Source: Oenanthe sinensis (taxonomy: Eukaryota > Streptophyta > Magnoliopsida > Apiales > Apiaceae). From it: a DNA stretch of 64,000 nucleotides. Numbering within the stretch: the stretch's first letter is position 1; the number at the start of each line of letters is the position of its first letter. Positions 44,816 through 56,600 of this stretch are shown piece by piece. The stretch spans positions 38,828,501 to 38,892,500 of the forward strand of contig CM053794.1 in the NCBI GenBank assembly GCA_028671895.1. Direction: 5' to 3'. The position numbers and the translations under genes were made by a program. Below the pieces are notes generated by a model, which saw only the letters and a program-made list of their open reading frames with translations, did not search any database and was not told the origin of the DNA.

Positions 44816-47800
44816 TTAACTTGAAGAGTTTAGCATTCCAATTTCACTAACCAACATGTTGAAGGTGGCTTCATCAAGTGGTTTAGTAAATATATCAGCC
44901 AACTGTTTTTGTGTAGGAACATAGAATACTTTAATTACTCCATTTTCTGCATGTTCCCTTATGAAATGGTACCTTACATCAATATGCTTTGTCTTGGAAT
45001 GATTGACTGGATTGGCTACAATTGAGATGGCACTAGTGTTGTCACACATAATAGGAATTCCCTCTAACACTAGTCCATAGTCCCTTAGCTGATTCCTGAT
45101 CCAAAGCACTTGAGCACAGCAGCTTCCAGCAGCAATATATTTAGCCTCAGCTGTAGAGGTAGAGACTGATTGTTGCTTTTTGCTAAACCAAGATACCAAC
45201 CTCTGTCCAAGAAATTGACAGTTTCCTGAGGTGCTTTTTCTATCCACTCTGCACCCAGCAAAATCAGCATCTGAGTATCCAACAAGATTAAATCCTGTTT
45301 CTTTAGGATACCATAGTCCCATGAGAGTTGTTCCTTTGAGGTATCTCAGAATTCTTTTGACAGCAATGAGATGAGATTCCTTGGGATTTGCCTGAAATCT
45401 TGCACATAGACAGGTTGAAAACATAATGTCAGGTCTACTAGCTGTGAGATAGAGAAGAGAACCAATCATTCCTCTGTAGGTCTTCATGTCCACACTCTTC
45501 CCTTTCTTGTCTTCATCAAGTTTTGTAGCTGTAGACATTGGGGTCTTGGCAGTTGAGCAATCTTGCATATCAAACCTCTTGAGTAAGTCATTGACATACT
45601 TAGTTTGACTTATGAAAATGCCATCTGGCCTTTGACTTATTTGAAGGCCTAGAAAGTAATTTAGCTCTCCCATCATGCTCATTTCATATTCACTTTGCAT
45701 CAGCTTAGAGAACCTTTGACATAGCTTTTCATTTGAAGATCCAAATATGATGTCATCCACATAGATTTGAACTAGTATGATATCATCCCCATGCTTTTTG
45801 TAGAAAAGAGTTTTGTCAATTGTTCCTCTAGTGAATTGATTTTCCAGAAGAAATTTTGACAAGGTGTCATACCATGCTCTAGGGGCTTGTTTGAGTCCAT
45901 ACAATGCTTTAATGAGTCTGTAAACAAAGTCTGGAAAATTTGGATCTTCAAAGCCAGGAGGTTGTTGCACATAAACTTCCTCTTCTAATTCACCATTGAG
46001 AAATGCACTTTTCACATCCATTTGATATACCTTAAAGTTTGAGTGTGCTGCAAAGGCTAGAAAAATTCTAATTGCTTCCAATCTTGCAACAGGAGCAAAA
46101 GTCTCATCATAGTCAATGCCTTCTTCCTGGGAATAGCCTTTTGCAACCAGCCTTGCTTTGTTTCTTATTACTATTCCATGTTCATCCATTTTGTTCCTAT
46201 AGACCCATTTAGTGCCAATTACTGACCTGTCCTTTGGAGGTGGCACTAATTCCCAAACATTGTTTCTCACAAATTGATTCAATTCCTCTTGCATGGCAAT
46301 TATCCAGTCTGGATCCAACATGGCTTCTTCAATCCTTTTTGGTTCATTTTGGGACAGAAAGCAAGCAAATAGGCATTCATTCATAGTTGTTCTTCTTGTC
46401 CTTACACCTTCATCAGGGTTTCCAATGATTTGATCAGCTGAGTGGGCTCTGCTCCATTTAATTTGATGAGCTCCATCTCTATCATTTGAACTTACTTCTT
46501 CCTGATTGAAGTGATTGCCAATTGTTGCAGATCCTTGAGAACCTCCCCCTGAGTGAATGCTAGGGTTGTGTGGAGAATTCTCAAGTTGAATATGACTGAA
46601 GTCTTCATTTTTTCTTTCCACAATTGTTCCATGTGAGATGTCTACATGTGACTCTTCATGAATATTGATAACATTTTCAGTTGCAGATGTTCCAGTATCT
46701 ATTTCATTTTCAAACCTCAAGGTGTCACAGTTTTCACCTTCCAGATTCATAGTAGGGAACTTGAAATCATCAAATGTCACATTTGAGCTTTCCATAATCT
46801 TCTGTTGATCAATCACATATACTCTATAGACAGTTTTGTCCAAAGAGTATCCCACAAAAATTCCTTCATAAGCCTTGGCTTCAAACTTCCCAAGGTTGTT
46901 GACATCATCTTTGAGAACAAAGCACTTGGTTCCAAACACATGCATGTATTTTATAGATGGTCTTCTATTTGTCATGATGTGATAAGGAGTCTTTCCAACT
47001 GGTTTTGTGATGAGTGTTCTGTTTTGAGTGTAGCATGCAGTTCTAACAGCTTCAGCCCAAAAGCTAGTTGGTAAACTGGCTTCTGCTAACATGGTTCTTG
47101 CAGCTTCAATGAGAGTCCTGTTCTTTCTCTCAACTACTCCATTTTGTTGTGGAGTTCTTGGGGCTGAAAATTGGTGAGTGATTCCTTTTTCCTTGCAGAA
47201 TTCATTGAGTATAGCATTTTTGAATTCTGTACCATTATCACTTCTTATGGCAACTACTGGTGTAGGGCCTTTATCCAATCTTTTCAAATTTTCAATGATG
47301 ATCTCAGGAGCTTCATCTTTTGAGTGCAAGAATTCCACCCAAGTGTATTTTGAAAAGTCATCCACCATGACTAGAGCAAATCTTTTCTTAGACATGGACA
47401 TGACATTTACTGGTCCAAACAGATCCATATGAATTAACTGTAGGGGTTTTGTGATTGAAGTGAATTCCTTACTCTTGTGACTAGATCTCTTCATTTTCCC
47501 TTTTTGACATGCCTCACATAATCCTTCTATGCAGAATTCAAGTGTGGGCAGGTCTTTCACTAATTCTCTTTTGACTAAAGAATTAATGTTCTTGAGATTT
47601 AGGTGAGATAATCTCTTATGCCAAAGCATACTTTCCTTTTCTGAGGCCTTTGTGTAGAAACAGCAAATCTTCTCCTTGTTTGCAGAGTCCAAATTTGCTA
47701 CAAACAGGCTTCCTTTTCTTACTCCTTGCAGAGCAATTTCCTTTGTCTTCCTGTGTGATATGAGACACATTTCCTTATCAAACTCCACCTTCAAATCTTT

Positions 47801-48049
47801 GTTGCAGAATTGAGTGATGCTGAGAAGATTATGCTTCAAACCACTGACAAGGGCTACATCTTCAATGACAACATTCCCATGAATCAATTTGCCATATCCC
47901 ATGGTGAAACCAGTGCTGTTGTCTCCAAAGGTTACCATTGGGCCAGCCTCATCCTTGAACTGTGACAGTAGGGCCTTGTCACCAGTCATATGCCTTGAAC
48001 AACCACTGTCCAAAATCCACATGACCTTCTTCTTACTTGTGCCCTGCAA
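44816..48049 (-). CDS. Copia pol polyprotein (PR-IN-RT-RH)
   Basis: 1077 uninterrupted codons. Aspartic protease active site DSGCSRHMTG is at residues 14-23. The GAG-pre-integrase zinc region (LWHKRLSHLN, CEACQKGKM) is at about 140-190. The integrase core runs from about 208, with the first Asp in HMDLFGP, DNGTEF near 270 and the Glu in QQNGVVERKNRT. Reverse transcriptase starts near 596 (VWELVPPP), has DVKSAFLNG and YVDD near 763. RNase H has YSDADFAG near 923 and ends with FTKPLDEATF. All catalytic motifs visible are intact. The frame starts right at the protease; there is no ATG at the natural start, and it is offset from gag by one base, so it needs a frameshift or a repaired deletion to be made as a Gag-Pol fusion. 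Confidence 0.93.
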   Translation of the reverse strand: MQGTSKKKVMWILDSGCSRHMTGDKALLSQFKDEAGPMVTFGDNSTGFTMGYGKLIHGNVVIEDVALVSGLKHNLLSITQFCNKDLKVEFDKEMCLISHRKTKEIALQGVRKGSLFVANLDSANKEKICCFYTKASEKESMLWHKRLSHLNLKNINSLVKRELVKDLPTLEFCIEGLCEACQKGKMKRSSHKSKEFTSITKPLQLIHMDLFGPVNVMSMSKKRFALVMVDDFSKYTWVEFLHSKDEAPEIIIENLKRLDKGPTPVVAIRSDNGTEFKNAILNEFCKEKGITHQFSAPRTPQQNGVVERKNRTLIEAARTMLAEASLPTSFWAEAVRTACYTQNRTLITKPVGKTPYHIMTNRRPSIKYMHVFGTKCFVLKDDVNNLGKFEAKAYEGIFVGYSLDKTVYRVYVIDQQKIMESSNVTFDDFKFPTMNLEGENCDTLRFENEIDTGTSATENVINIHEESHVDISHGTIVERKNEDFSHIQLENSPHNPSIHSGGGSQGSATIGNHFNQEEVSSNDRDGAHQIKWSRAHSADQIIGNPDEGVRTRRTTMNECLFACFLSQNEPKRIEEAMLDPDWIIAMQEELNQFVRNNVWELVPPPKDRSVIGTKWVYRNKMDEHGIVIRNKARLVAKGYSQEEGIDYDETFAPVARLEAIRIFLAFAAHSNFKVYQMDVKSAFLNGELEEEVYVQQPPGFEDPNFPDFVYRLIKALYGLKQAPRAWYDTLSKFLLENQFTRGTIDKTLFYKKHGDDIILVQIYVDDIIFGSSNEKLCQRFSKLMQSEYEMSMMGELNYFLGLQISQRPDGIFISQTKYVNDLLKRFDMQDCSTAKTPMSTATKLDEDKKGKSVDMKTYRGMIGSLLYLTASRPDIMFSTCLCARFQANPKESHLIAVKRILRYLKGTTLMGLWYPKETGFNLVGYSDADFAGCRVDRKSTSGNCQFLGQRLVSWFSKKQQSVSTSTAEAKYIAAGSCCAQVLWIRNQLRDYGLVLEGIPIMCDNTSAISIVANPVNHSKTKHIDVRYHFIREHAENGVIKVFYVPTQKQLADIFTKPLDEATFNMLVSEIGMLNSSS

Positions 48050-48060
48050 TCAAATACAAA

Positions 48061-50553
48061 TCAAGTTTTCTTTGGTACCCAAACAAGGTTGGGTCCTTTA
48101 TGCTTAGTCACATGAATGTCATTCATGTTCTTAACAGTCTCAGTCACTTGCACATGCACATTTTCATTTTTCTTGTGTTGATTTTTTGCTTGATTAGTGC
48201 TTCCAGAACTAGATGCATGCTTAGGTGACATGGAGTATTTTCTATATTTCACTGGACTAGCAGATTTAGACCTAGGACTGTTGATATACAAATTCTGACT
48301 TATGCATCCATCAACAAACTGTTTCCTGAGCCTAAAGCAGGTATTCATGACATTCATGTTACATGGCATACAGTCAAATTTGTCACAAAATTTATGATTA
48401 TCATGCATTAAAGGCTTGACATAACCACAGGCAAACTTATCATTTCCCACAACAGGTTTCTTGCACAAGTGAGTAAGATGATTTGTTGAACCACAGTTTT
48501 TACAAATCTTTCTTGGTGCATTAAGAATAGGTGCATAGTTGTTGTGTTTGTTAATGCCTATTTTTCCATTTCTATTAGCCTTTTTCTTTTTAGCATGCAT
48601 AGCATCAATTTTCTGAGCATCCTGTTTAGTTTTAGTTTGAACAGGAGTGGACTTGGTTCTGATTGTGGGTTCTTCTTTCTCAACAGAGGCCAAATTTCTT
48701 TCAATTGCTTCCTTATCCTCATCATCTAACTGTTGTTTGATAACCATACTGGCTTCATCTAGTTCAACAGTAGCTTTCTTAAAAATTGGTTCTTTAACAT
48801 TTTTCAAAATATGAGGATTGCCTTGGATTTCAATCTTTTTGCCTTTTGTTAAAACAGATTTTTTCTTTTTAAGATTCTCATAATCAAAACCAACTCCAAT
48901 CCTAGTACTTTCCTTGTTCTTCTCATGAAACTCTTTAACAATGGTTGCTGAGTTTTGATAAGATTTAATTTTCAACTCATTTTCAGAAATTTGTTCTTTA
49001 AGAAACTTCTCAATTTGTTCAGAATAAACAATTTTGTTCTTGAGATACTCATTTTCCTGTTTCAAGTTTTCCATGTTTATAACAGACAATTCCAGAGTCT
49101 CATTTCTTGCAACTAGTTCCTCATTAGCTTTTACTAACCTAGCAATCTCCTCATAAGCAGCAGTCATACTGGTGTGAATATTAAACATTTCAATACTTAA
49201 ATCTTCCACAGTTTTCTTGTATTGAGAATTTGACATATCAAGAGAGATTAAAGAAGGTACCTGAGAGTTTGAGGATGAAGTTCCATCATGTGAGTTTGCC
49301 ATGAGTGCCAGATTCCCATATTCTTCCTCCTCATCTTCATCTGTATCATCCCAGCATTTTCCTTCAGCAATATAGGCTTTTCCTGTCTGCTTTTTGAGAA
49401 GAGCTTCATACTTGGCTTCCAACTCCAAGTAGTCTTTATCTTTCTTGATTGACTTAGGTTTTTTGCATTCTGTTGCAAAGTGTCCAAGATCATTACAGTT
49501 ATAGCATCTTATCTTGGATCTATCAACTGTTCCACTCTTGTATCCTCCATTATTGGAGCTTCTCTGTGGATTCCTTCCTTTGCTTGAAGACTTGAAGGTT
49601 GGTTTTGGTTTGAAACTTTTGTTTCTTTTGAATCTCAAATTTCCAAACTTCTTTGCCATGAAGGCCATTGTTTTGTTGTCCATGCCTTCAAGTTCTTCAA
49701 TGGTGTAGAAGTCATCTTCTTCTGACTCACTCTTGATGGAGTCCTTGTCTTCCTGTTCCTGATCTTCAATCACCTCAGATTTCAACTTCCTGCTTGTACC
49801 TGTCTTTTCAATTGTTGATGGTTCCTTAGCAACCAGGGCATTTGAGACATTTGCCATTTTTCCTCTATTTGCTAAAATGGCCTTCTTTTGATAAAATTCC
49901 AGCTCATATGTTTTCAGTATTCCATAGAGTGTCTCAAGTGGAAGTTTTGTCAAATCTCTTCCTTCTCTTATTGCAGAGATTTTATGCTCCAGGTGCTCTG
50001 GAAGAGTTAACAAAAACTTCATGTTTTTCTCCTTTGTTTCATAATATTTCCCATGAAGTTGAAGATCATTGATCAGTTTATTGAACCTTTCAAATACTTC
50101 AGTTATGCCCTCATTAGATTTTGACATGAATGCTTCATATTGGGAAACAAGGAGCTGCTTTTGGTTCTCTCTTACTTCCTCAGTTCCCTCACACAGAATT
50201 TCTATTGTCTCCCATATGTGTTTGGCAGATGTACAATTAACAATATTGTTGTACATCACAAGATCCAGTGATTCAATTAATATTAGCATTAAGCTATTGT
50301 CAAGAGAAACCTTTTCCTTCTCTGAGTCTGTGTACTGAGATGGATCTTTAGGTATCCATGTTGCAGGAATAACTTCAGACCCACTAGTAGTTTCAGGAAC
50401 AAGAGTTACTGGCATGAAAGGACCATTCTTTAATATTTCTGGATACATGGGGTTTGCAGCCCTTATGAACATCAGCATCTTCCTCTTCCATAGGTTATAA
50501 TTTTCTCTGTCAAATGTAGGAATCTTTATGCTGCTTAACCTCTGAGAACTCAT
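48061..50553 (-). CDS. Copia gag polyprotein, long Sirevirus type
   Basis: 830 uninterrupted codons from an ATG 35 bp downstream of the PBS. The capsid-like N-terminal half (SIKIPTFDRENYNLWKRKM, IWETIEILCEGTEEVRENQ, a helix-rich gag core up to about 230) is followed by a CCHC knuckle CYNCNDLGHFATEC at about 349. After that come a predicted coiled coil (about 450-560), a basic stretch and a second, imperfect zinc motif CKNCGSTNHLTHLC at about 683. It ends with VWVPKKT, the usual sequence just before protease in this lineage. Ordinary Copia gags are far shorter; the extended C-terminal half is typical of Sireviruses. The stop codon is followed 12 bases later by the pol frame. Confidence 0.92.
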   Translation of the reverse strand: MSSQRLSSIKIPTFDRENYNLWKRKMLMFIRAANPMYPEILKNGPFMPVTLVPETTSGSEVIPATWIPKDPSQYTDSEKEKVSLDNSLMLILIESLDLVMYNNIVNCTSAKHIWETIEILCEGTEEVRENQKQLLVSQYEAFMSKSNEGITEVFERFNKLINDLQLHGKYYETKEKNMKFLLTLPEHLEHKISAIREGRDLTKLPLETLYGILKTYELEFYQKKAILANRGKMANVSNALVAKEPSTIEKTGTSRKLKSEVIEDQEQEDKDSIKSESEEDDFYTIEELEGMDNKTMAFMAKKFGNLRFKRNKSFKPKPTFKSSSKGRNPQRSSNNGGYKSGTVDRSKIRCYNCNDLGHFATECKKPKSIKKDKDYLELEAKYEALLKKQTGKAYIAEGKCWDDTDEDEEEEYGNLALMANSHDGTSSSNSQVPSLISLDMSNSQYKKTVEDLSIEMFNIHTSMTAAYEEIARLVKANEELVARNETLELSVINMENLKQENEYLKNKIVYSEQIEKFLKEQISENELKIKSYQNSATIVKEFHEKNKESTRIGVGFDYENLKKKKSVLTKGKKIEIQGNPHILKNVKEPIFKKATVELDEASMVIKQQLDDEDKEAIERNLASVEKEEPTIRTKSTPVQTKTKQDAQKIDAMHAKKKKANRNGKIGINKHNNYAPILNAPRKICKNCGSTNHLTHLCKKPVVGNDKFACGYVKPLMHDNHKFCDKFDCMPCNMNVMNTCFRLRKQFVDGCISQNLYINSPRSKSASPVKYRKYSMSPKHASSSGSTNQAKNQHKKNENVHVQVTETVKNMNDIHVTKHKGPNLVWVPKKT

Positions 50554-50587
50554 CTTGATCTTTAGTCTGTATGTTTGTTTACAGCCT

Positions 50588-50599
50588 GCTCTGATACCA
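50588..50599 (-). other. Primer binding site of the outer element
   Basis: The minus strand reads TGGTATCAGAGC, complementary to initiator Met-tRNA, two bases after the LTR end. Confidence 0.9.
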
Positions 50600-50601
50600 C
50601 T

Positions 50602-50879
50602 TGTTAGGAATTTAGAGACCCAGAAGTTACAGAGGGGGGGGGGGTGAATGTATACTTCAAAAATTTTCTTGCTTTTAGAAATGAACTTTGTTAGAAGCTT
50701 GAAGAACTGATGGAATTACGAAAGTGTTTATCAAGACATGTAACAGGAAATAATATAAACACAGATGTAACTTTCAATCTAATTTGTATTAGAATGATCT
50801 TTGCTACAATCTGAAATTCAGTTTGAATTTCAGCTTCTTGTTCTGGGATTCTTACTATTGTAAAAATATTCAAGACACT
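50602..50879 (-). repeat. 5' LTR of the outer element, first part
   Basis: Matches 39133-39408 nearly base for base; it is longer by two bases in a G run. It is interrupted after ACACT by the nested element and resumes at 63706. Confidence 0.92.
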
Positions 50880-52335
50880 TGAAAGGGGAGATAGGAGTGA
50901 AGGGAAGTAACTCACTGCACTTTCATGTGTACTAGAAATGCTAAATGTAATCTCTATGTAATGGTTGATGATAACTCAACAATAGAACATGATATGTAAT
51001 AATATGCAGGTGCACAGAAATCTTGGATCACAGAGTTCAATTAAGACAAAGTATCAAAGGATCATCTACAGACTTGAAGCCCACTGGAAGAAGTTCATTA
51101 ACATGTTCAGGCCTCAGTGGAGAATAAAAGATGTTGACATCTATTCAAGGATGTGGAAGCTACAGAAGATTGTCTTAGTCTATGAAGATTTTAGTGCATT
51201 ACAATCGAAGCAACAAGTAAGGTTTGCAAAGAAGAATGTGGAATCATGTTCGGAATCAAGAGCCCCTATCAAGACTAGTCACTTATGAACCAGACCGTTG
51301 CATCAAGTGTCAGGACATTGGAGGCAAGCTCTCGTCGGTTAATATGGTTTTAATCATTCTAAAGTTGTTGGTTTTCTTGAGTCAAGTGGAGGATCAACAA
51401 AGGTGGTAAATCAGTGTTGGAGAAATGTCAGCCTAATGGATAAGGGACAGACGGCACAACCTGATTGGATCTTACTAAAGCTTCACAGATTAGAAGGCCA
51501 AATACTTGGACGTGGTGGAGTCACGTATACGGGGCTAAGTATTTGGATAAGGAAGTCTACACAAATTGAAGAGTGGAATGGAAATATTTAATTTAATTAA
51601 ATAAAGTATTTATTTAATTATTTATATATTTTATAAATAAAGATATTCTTTATTTATATTTTATATATTTATTAAATATTACTTTTACATTAAATATTTC
51701 CAAAGGCATGCTTGGCACATGACTTTGAAGATAAGATTTGGGTGGACAAAAGTAAAAGGTGGAAAAACAAAGTAACACCTTTTTCAATATATAAAGAAGA
51801 AACCCAAGTCATCAAGTGGGTGTGTGCATCCGGATGAGAGAAAAAATGGGGAGAGAGAGAGAAAATTATTTTCTCTCTCCCCCATGGCCATACTCCATAT
51901 CTTGAATATTATGGGGCCATGAATTTCTTTGTTTCACCACTCATCTATTCTTCTATTGTAAACATTGTTAAATCTTGTTTAGAAGATATGTTTGATTTTT
52001 GTCTCCTAGATCTAGAATTTGTAATATTTTTAGAGGAGCCAAAAATCATTTCTTTGTTGTGTTCTTGAGCTTTTGTTCTTGAACTTGTTGTAGCATCTAC
52101 CCCACTTCAATGAATATAAAGTTATATTCTTGGATCTTGTTGTGTTGTGTGTTTTGGATGATTTACCGTTCATTATCTTGGTTATTTTAATGGTGTTCTT
52201 GAGGTTGAAGAAGATGATGAACAGTACCTGGGTTTGAACCAAAGTAATTTTTATGTTGTCCCAAAAATAAATAAAAGTCAGATTTTTATTTGAGAATCGT
52301 ATTCACCCCCCCTCTACGATCTCCAGGACCTAACA
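50880..52335 (+). repeat. 5' LTR of the nested element
   Basis: 1456 bp, TG...CA. It contains a TATA box at 51788, AATAAA motifs near 52266-52275 and the sequence TTCACCCCCCCTCT close to its 3' end. Compared with 62250-63705 I see four substitutions. Short open frames inside are duplicated exactly in both copies and carry no known domain. Confidence 0.93.
51788..51796 (+). promoter_or_regulatory. LTR promoter TATA box
   Basis: TATATAAAG two thirds into the LTR. Transcription would start about 30 bp downstream, making a long U3 (about 940 bp) and R+U5 of about 520 bp. The second LTR has the same box at 63158-63166. Confidence 0.6.
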
Positions 52336-52337
52336 AT

Positions 52338-52349
52338 TGGTATCAAAGC
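52338..52349 (+). other. Primer binding site of the nested element
   Basis: TGGTATCAAAGC, one mismatch from the usual initiator Met-tRNA complement TGGTATCAGAGC, two bases after the LTR. Confidence 0.88.
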
Positions 52350-52454
52350 TACTCGATTGACATACAAATCGATTGGATCTATTTTTATTTTTGAGATTAA
52401 AGAGGGTACAATTGGTTCACTGGACATCCAGAATTTTTTCTGAAGCCCGGAATT

Positions 52455-53620
52455 TTTCTAAGTACAAAATGTTCTAGATGGCCAAGTAGAACATTTCTAT
52501 GTAGAAATTCTACTTAGATGTTCGAGATAGCCAAGTAGAACATTTCTATGTAGAAATTTGACTTGATGTTCGAGATAGTGTCTAACTCGAACATTATCTC
52601 GAATATTCTACTTAATGTTCTAGATAGAACCTAAGTAGAAATTCTGGAGTTAGAAATATTTTCTAAGTCAGAAGTTCTATTTAATGTTCTACATAGAGCC
52701 TAAGTAGAACATTTCTATGTAGAAATTCTACTTAATGTTCTAGATAGAACCTAAGTAGAAATTCTGAAGTTAGAAATATTTTCTAAGTCAGAAGTTCTAC
52801 TTAATGTTCTACATAGAGCCTAAGTAGAACATTTCTATGTAGAAATTCTACTTAATGTTCTAGATAGAACCTAAGTAGAAATTCTGGAGTTAGAAATATT
52901 TTCTAAGTCAGAAGTTCTACTTAATGTTCTACATAGAGCCTAAGTAGAACATTTCTATGTAGAAATTCTACTTAATGTTCTAGATAGAACCTAAGTAGAA
53001 ATTCTGGAGTTAGAAATATTTTCTAAGTCAGAAGTTCTACTTAATGTTCTACATAGAGCCTAAGTAGAACATTTCTATGTAGAAATTCTACTTAATGTTC
53101 TAGATAGAACCTAAGTAGAAATTCTGGAGTTAGAAATATTTTCTAAGTCAGAAGTTCTACTTAATGTTCTACATAGAGCCTAAGTAGAACATTTCTATGT
53201 AGAAATTATACTTAATGTTCTAGATAGAACCTAAGTAGAAATTCTGGAGTTAGAAATATTTTCTAAGTCAGAAGTTCTACTTAATGTTCTACATAGAGCC
53301 TAAGTAGAACATTTCTATGTAGAAATTCTACTTAATGTTCTAGATAGAACCTAAGTAGAAATTCTGGAGTTAGAAATATTTTCTAAGTCAGAAGTTCTAC
53401 TTAATGTTCTACATAGAGCCTAAGTAGAACATTTCTATGTAGAAATTCTACTTAATGTTCTAGATAGAACCTAAGTAGAAATTCTGGAGTTAGAAATATT
53501 TTCTAAGTCAGAAGTTCTACTTAATGTTCTACATAGAGCCTAAGTAGAACATTTCTATGTAGAATTTCTACTTGATGTTCTAGATAGAGTCTATGTAGAA
53601 CATTTCTATGTAGAATTTTT
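52455..53620 (+). repeat. 120-bp tandem array in the nested element
   Basis: Seven nearly identical 120-bp units (52681-53520) with degenerate flanks on both sides. Each unit contains AAGTAGAACATTTCTATG, TTCTACTTAATGTTCTA and their partial complements, so AAGTAGAA/TTCTACTT pairs could fold into hairpins throughout. Units differ only at isolated bases (for example at 53208). The array starts about 110 bp after the PBS, in the untranslated leader position. Confidence 0.95.
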
Positions 53621-53639
53621 TTTCTTAGAAGGCTGTTTC

Positions 53640-56600
53640 AACATGACACATGGCTACATAGTTTAACTTTTATTTAAAACAAAAATTGTTTTTCTCTCAA
53701 ATTGTTTTTAGTTTAATAATTAATTTAATAATTAAATTTGAATTTAATTATATAAAATATTTTGAAAATAATTTTTAAATTTAAATAATTTATTTTTCAA
53801 GTTTATTTTACATCTTGGAAAATATTTTATTTTCTTTTAAATTTTAGAGTCAAATATTTTATATTTTTAATATTCTTAGTTAAGAATTTTATTAATTTAA
53901 AAACTAAAATTAATCTTAAAATCCAATTTAATTTCTTTTGAGTTTAATATTCTTAAAAGTATTTTGAGAATTATTTTTGAGGTTTAATAATTTATTTTTT
54001 ATAGAAGTTTTAATTATAAATCTCATAAAACTTTTTGGAAAATCATTTTGGTTGAAGTAATTTATTTTCAAGAATATCTATGATGACTTGAAAATTTATT
54101 ATTTTTATATCAAACTTATATTTTCAATCTGTTTTATTTTAATTATAATTGAAACTGTTTTGGATTATAAATTCTATAATATTCTTTGGAAATTAATTTT
54201 GATTTGAAATAATTTCTTTTTCAGGATTATTTAATATACCTTGAAAATTTTGTTATCTCTATATCAAAACTTTCTTTTCGAATTTTATTTTATTTATAAT
54301 TTGAAATTGAGAAATTTATTATTATTTATCAAAAATGCATTTTTAATTTATTTTGATTATTTAAATTCCTAAAAAATTAAATACTTCTGTTTGAACAAAA
54401 TGGTTTATTAAACGAAACAACAGGAGTTGATTCTTCGTTCGTTGAGGACAAACGAACTGACTGAAGAACATTCTAATGGAGTTGAGACCTGATCTTACCA
54501 TTGGAGATGTATTTCTACATCGGTCTACTCAGTGGATCATTTGGTTAATGAAAGGGGATTAGTTCATTTAGGGAAGAGTCTTCGATCAGTGGTTTTCGAA
54601 TCAATATCTGAAGAATTTGGGATTTTGAAAAGGAATTCAGTTTAACGGTCAAAGAACCAAAATAACAATTGAAGATTTGGTTAAAGGACATCAGTGGCAG
54701 AAATACACAAGGTTTGATTATCACTGACATATGATAATCAAGGGGTTATTGCTACACATACAAAGAAGAGTGATCTTTTCAAGCAGAACATGAGACATTC
54801 TATGTCGGGGTCTTTAAGCAGAACAATCAGGTATCAGTTTGGGTTGAAGCAGGAACATCATTGGTTATTGAGGTCAAATGCAAGGATACTTTCATGAGTG
54901 TCAGTAGAATGGAAATTGATTTGGATCAATTGATTATCACTCGAGATGGAATGTTAAGCATCGCACAGGTATACTTTCTAACTAGTTTATACTTGTTTGA
55001 TTTAATTATAGAGTATTAAGTGCTGAACTGCATTATATTATAAGTTTGATGTAATGCATGTCTCACCTTGATTTCTATATAAATTAGATAACTTATGCTA
55101 GTTTGTTAGTGTTGCTTGTTTATCAGTATTTGACTTCATGATTAGATCTTGTGTGATTTAATGCTTGCTTTACGATAATTGATCATGTTAGCATATAGAG
55201 TCTTAGGTATTTGTAGGGGTACATTTACCGGAAAGAGTATTTGCTGCATGCTAAGTGCCTTGATGTTTTCATTGTCTATAATCTGTTTATACTCGTATGG
55301 TTGTATTAAATGCTATATCTGATCATGTGCTTGTTAAGATGAGTTTGTTTCTAATTTGGGAATTGCCTAGGGGTCAGTATAATAAACCAGGAATTAAATT
55401 TTTAAATTTAAACTGACTCAGGTAATTAGAGATAATATAATGTTAAAGTGAACAACAAAGGTGATTTAGAAGAATTAGGAATCTGAGTGATTGATTCTTC
55501 TATGACTACATATATGTACGACATGATTCTTATAGACTGCTAGTCCACCTTAAGTTAGGTTGGGATCACTGAGCTCATAGCCAAGACTACTTGTTGAGGC
55601 TGATATAGATGAGGAGTGATCAGTCAGATAAGAATGAGCATGTTGAACTTGAATGTTTTGTTGTTATCTATGTTTAGAAATATCTCTAACCCTTGGACTC
55701 AATCAAATTGAGGACCACGTGTCTTAATCATTTGTGAATGCAGAGTATCTTTCAACATGTAGAAGTTATATATCTCTGACATTTTCATGTTCGAGGCATG
55801 TAACTACTTTTGCTTTGGTATTCAAATGGTTAAGCAAGGTTACCTATTTTTCTTGAATGATCTGAAGCACAATATTAAGGAAGACCTAGGGAATTCTTTG
55901 CGAAGGGTTTCCTAATATCAGTTCGAGGATGAACAGTATTGATCGGGGTCAAGAGAAATAGAAGCTCACTCTACTGGAAGTGAGGTTATTGCTGACACGA
56001 AATGTAATGCTTATGATGAAGTCAATTATTCGTTGAAGTTTATCAGAATGGAGTTAGATGTAACAACAAGTGATGCTCTCACACTTGGTTTATCAACTAA
56101 TACTTGGTTTATCAAGATAACGGATTCGACGGTAAAGATGAAGTTGGTGAGAAAGGACTACTTCTAATGAAATTCTTTTAAGAAGGACATTAGTGAAGTA
56201 TGTCAGTTGAAGGGAAGTCAAGTCAAAGGCTACGCTGTTTAGTTTTGGTGTTTGTTCATGCATTCGATAGATGAAGCATCTCAGTGATTAATCACATTCA
56301 AAGGATTAGGCAGATTGCTGTAAGAACACTTTGAGGGCAGGTAATGGAATTTGTTGACGAACGAAGTTCTATGTTATGTCTGCACTGAAAGGAGTATTCT
56401 AGAGTAAAGTTCAGTTTTCGGACTTCATGACCAAATGGAGGAGTTAATAGGGAAATCCAGACCTTGAGTGAAATTACAAGGATAATGGATAGACTTAAGG
56501 TTTCCTATTCACTACGGCTGAATCAGTTGACACAGCAAGTCTAATCAGCAAATGTAAAGAGAAGACATCAAGTAAGATTAATCATGCCTGAAGTCACATG

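Noticed and set aside
50989..51591. Three open frames (99, 61 and 62 codons) in the nested element's LTR
   Set aside because: They recur identically at 62359-62961 because they lie in the second LTR; no known domain and poor start contexts.
52681..53520. Regular repeats resembling a CRISPR-like array
   Set aside because: Whole 120-bp units are identical, with no unique spacers, inside a plant retrotransposon.
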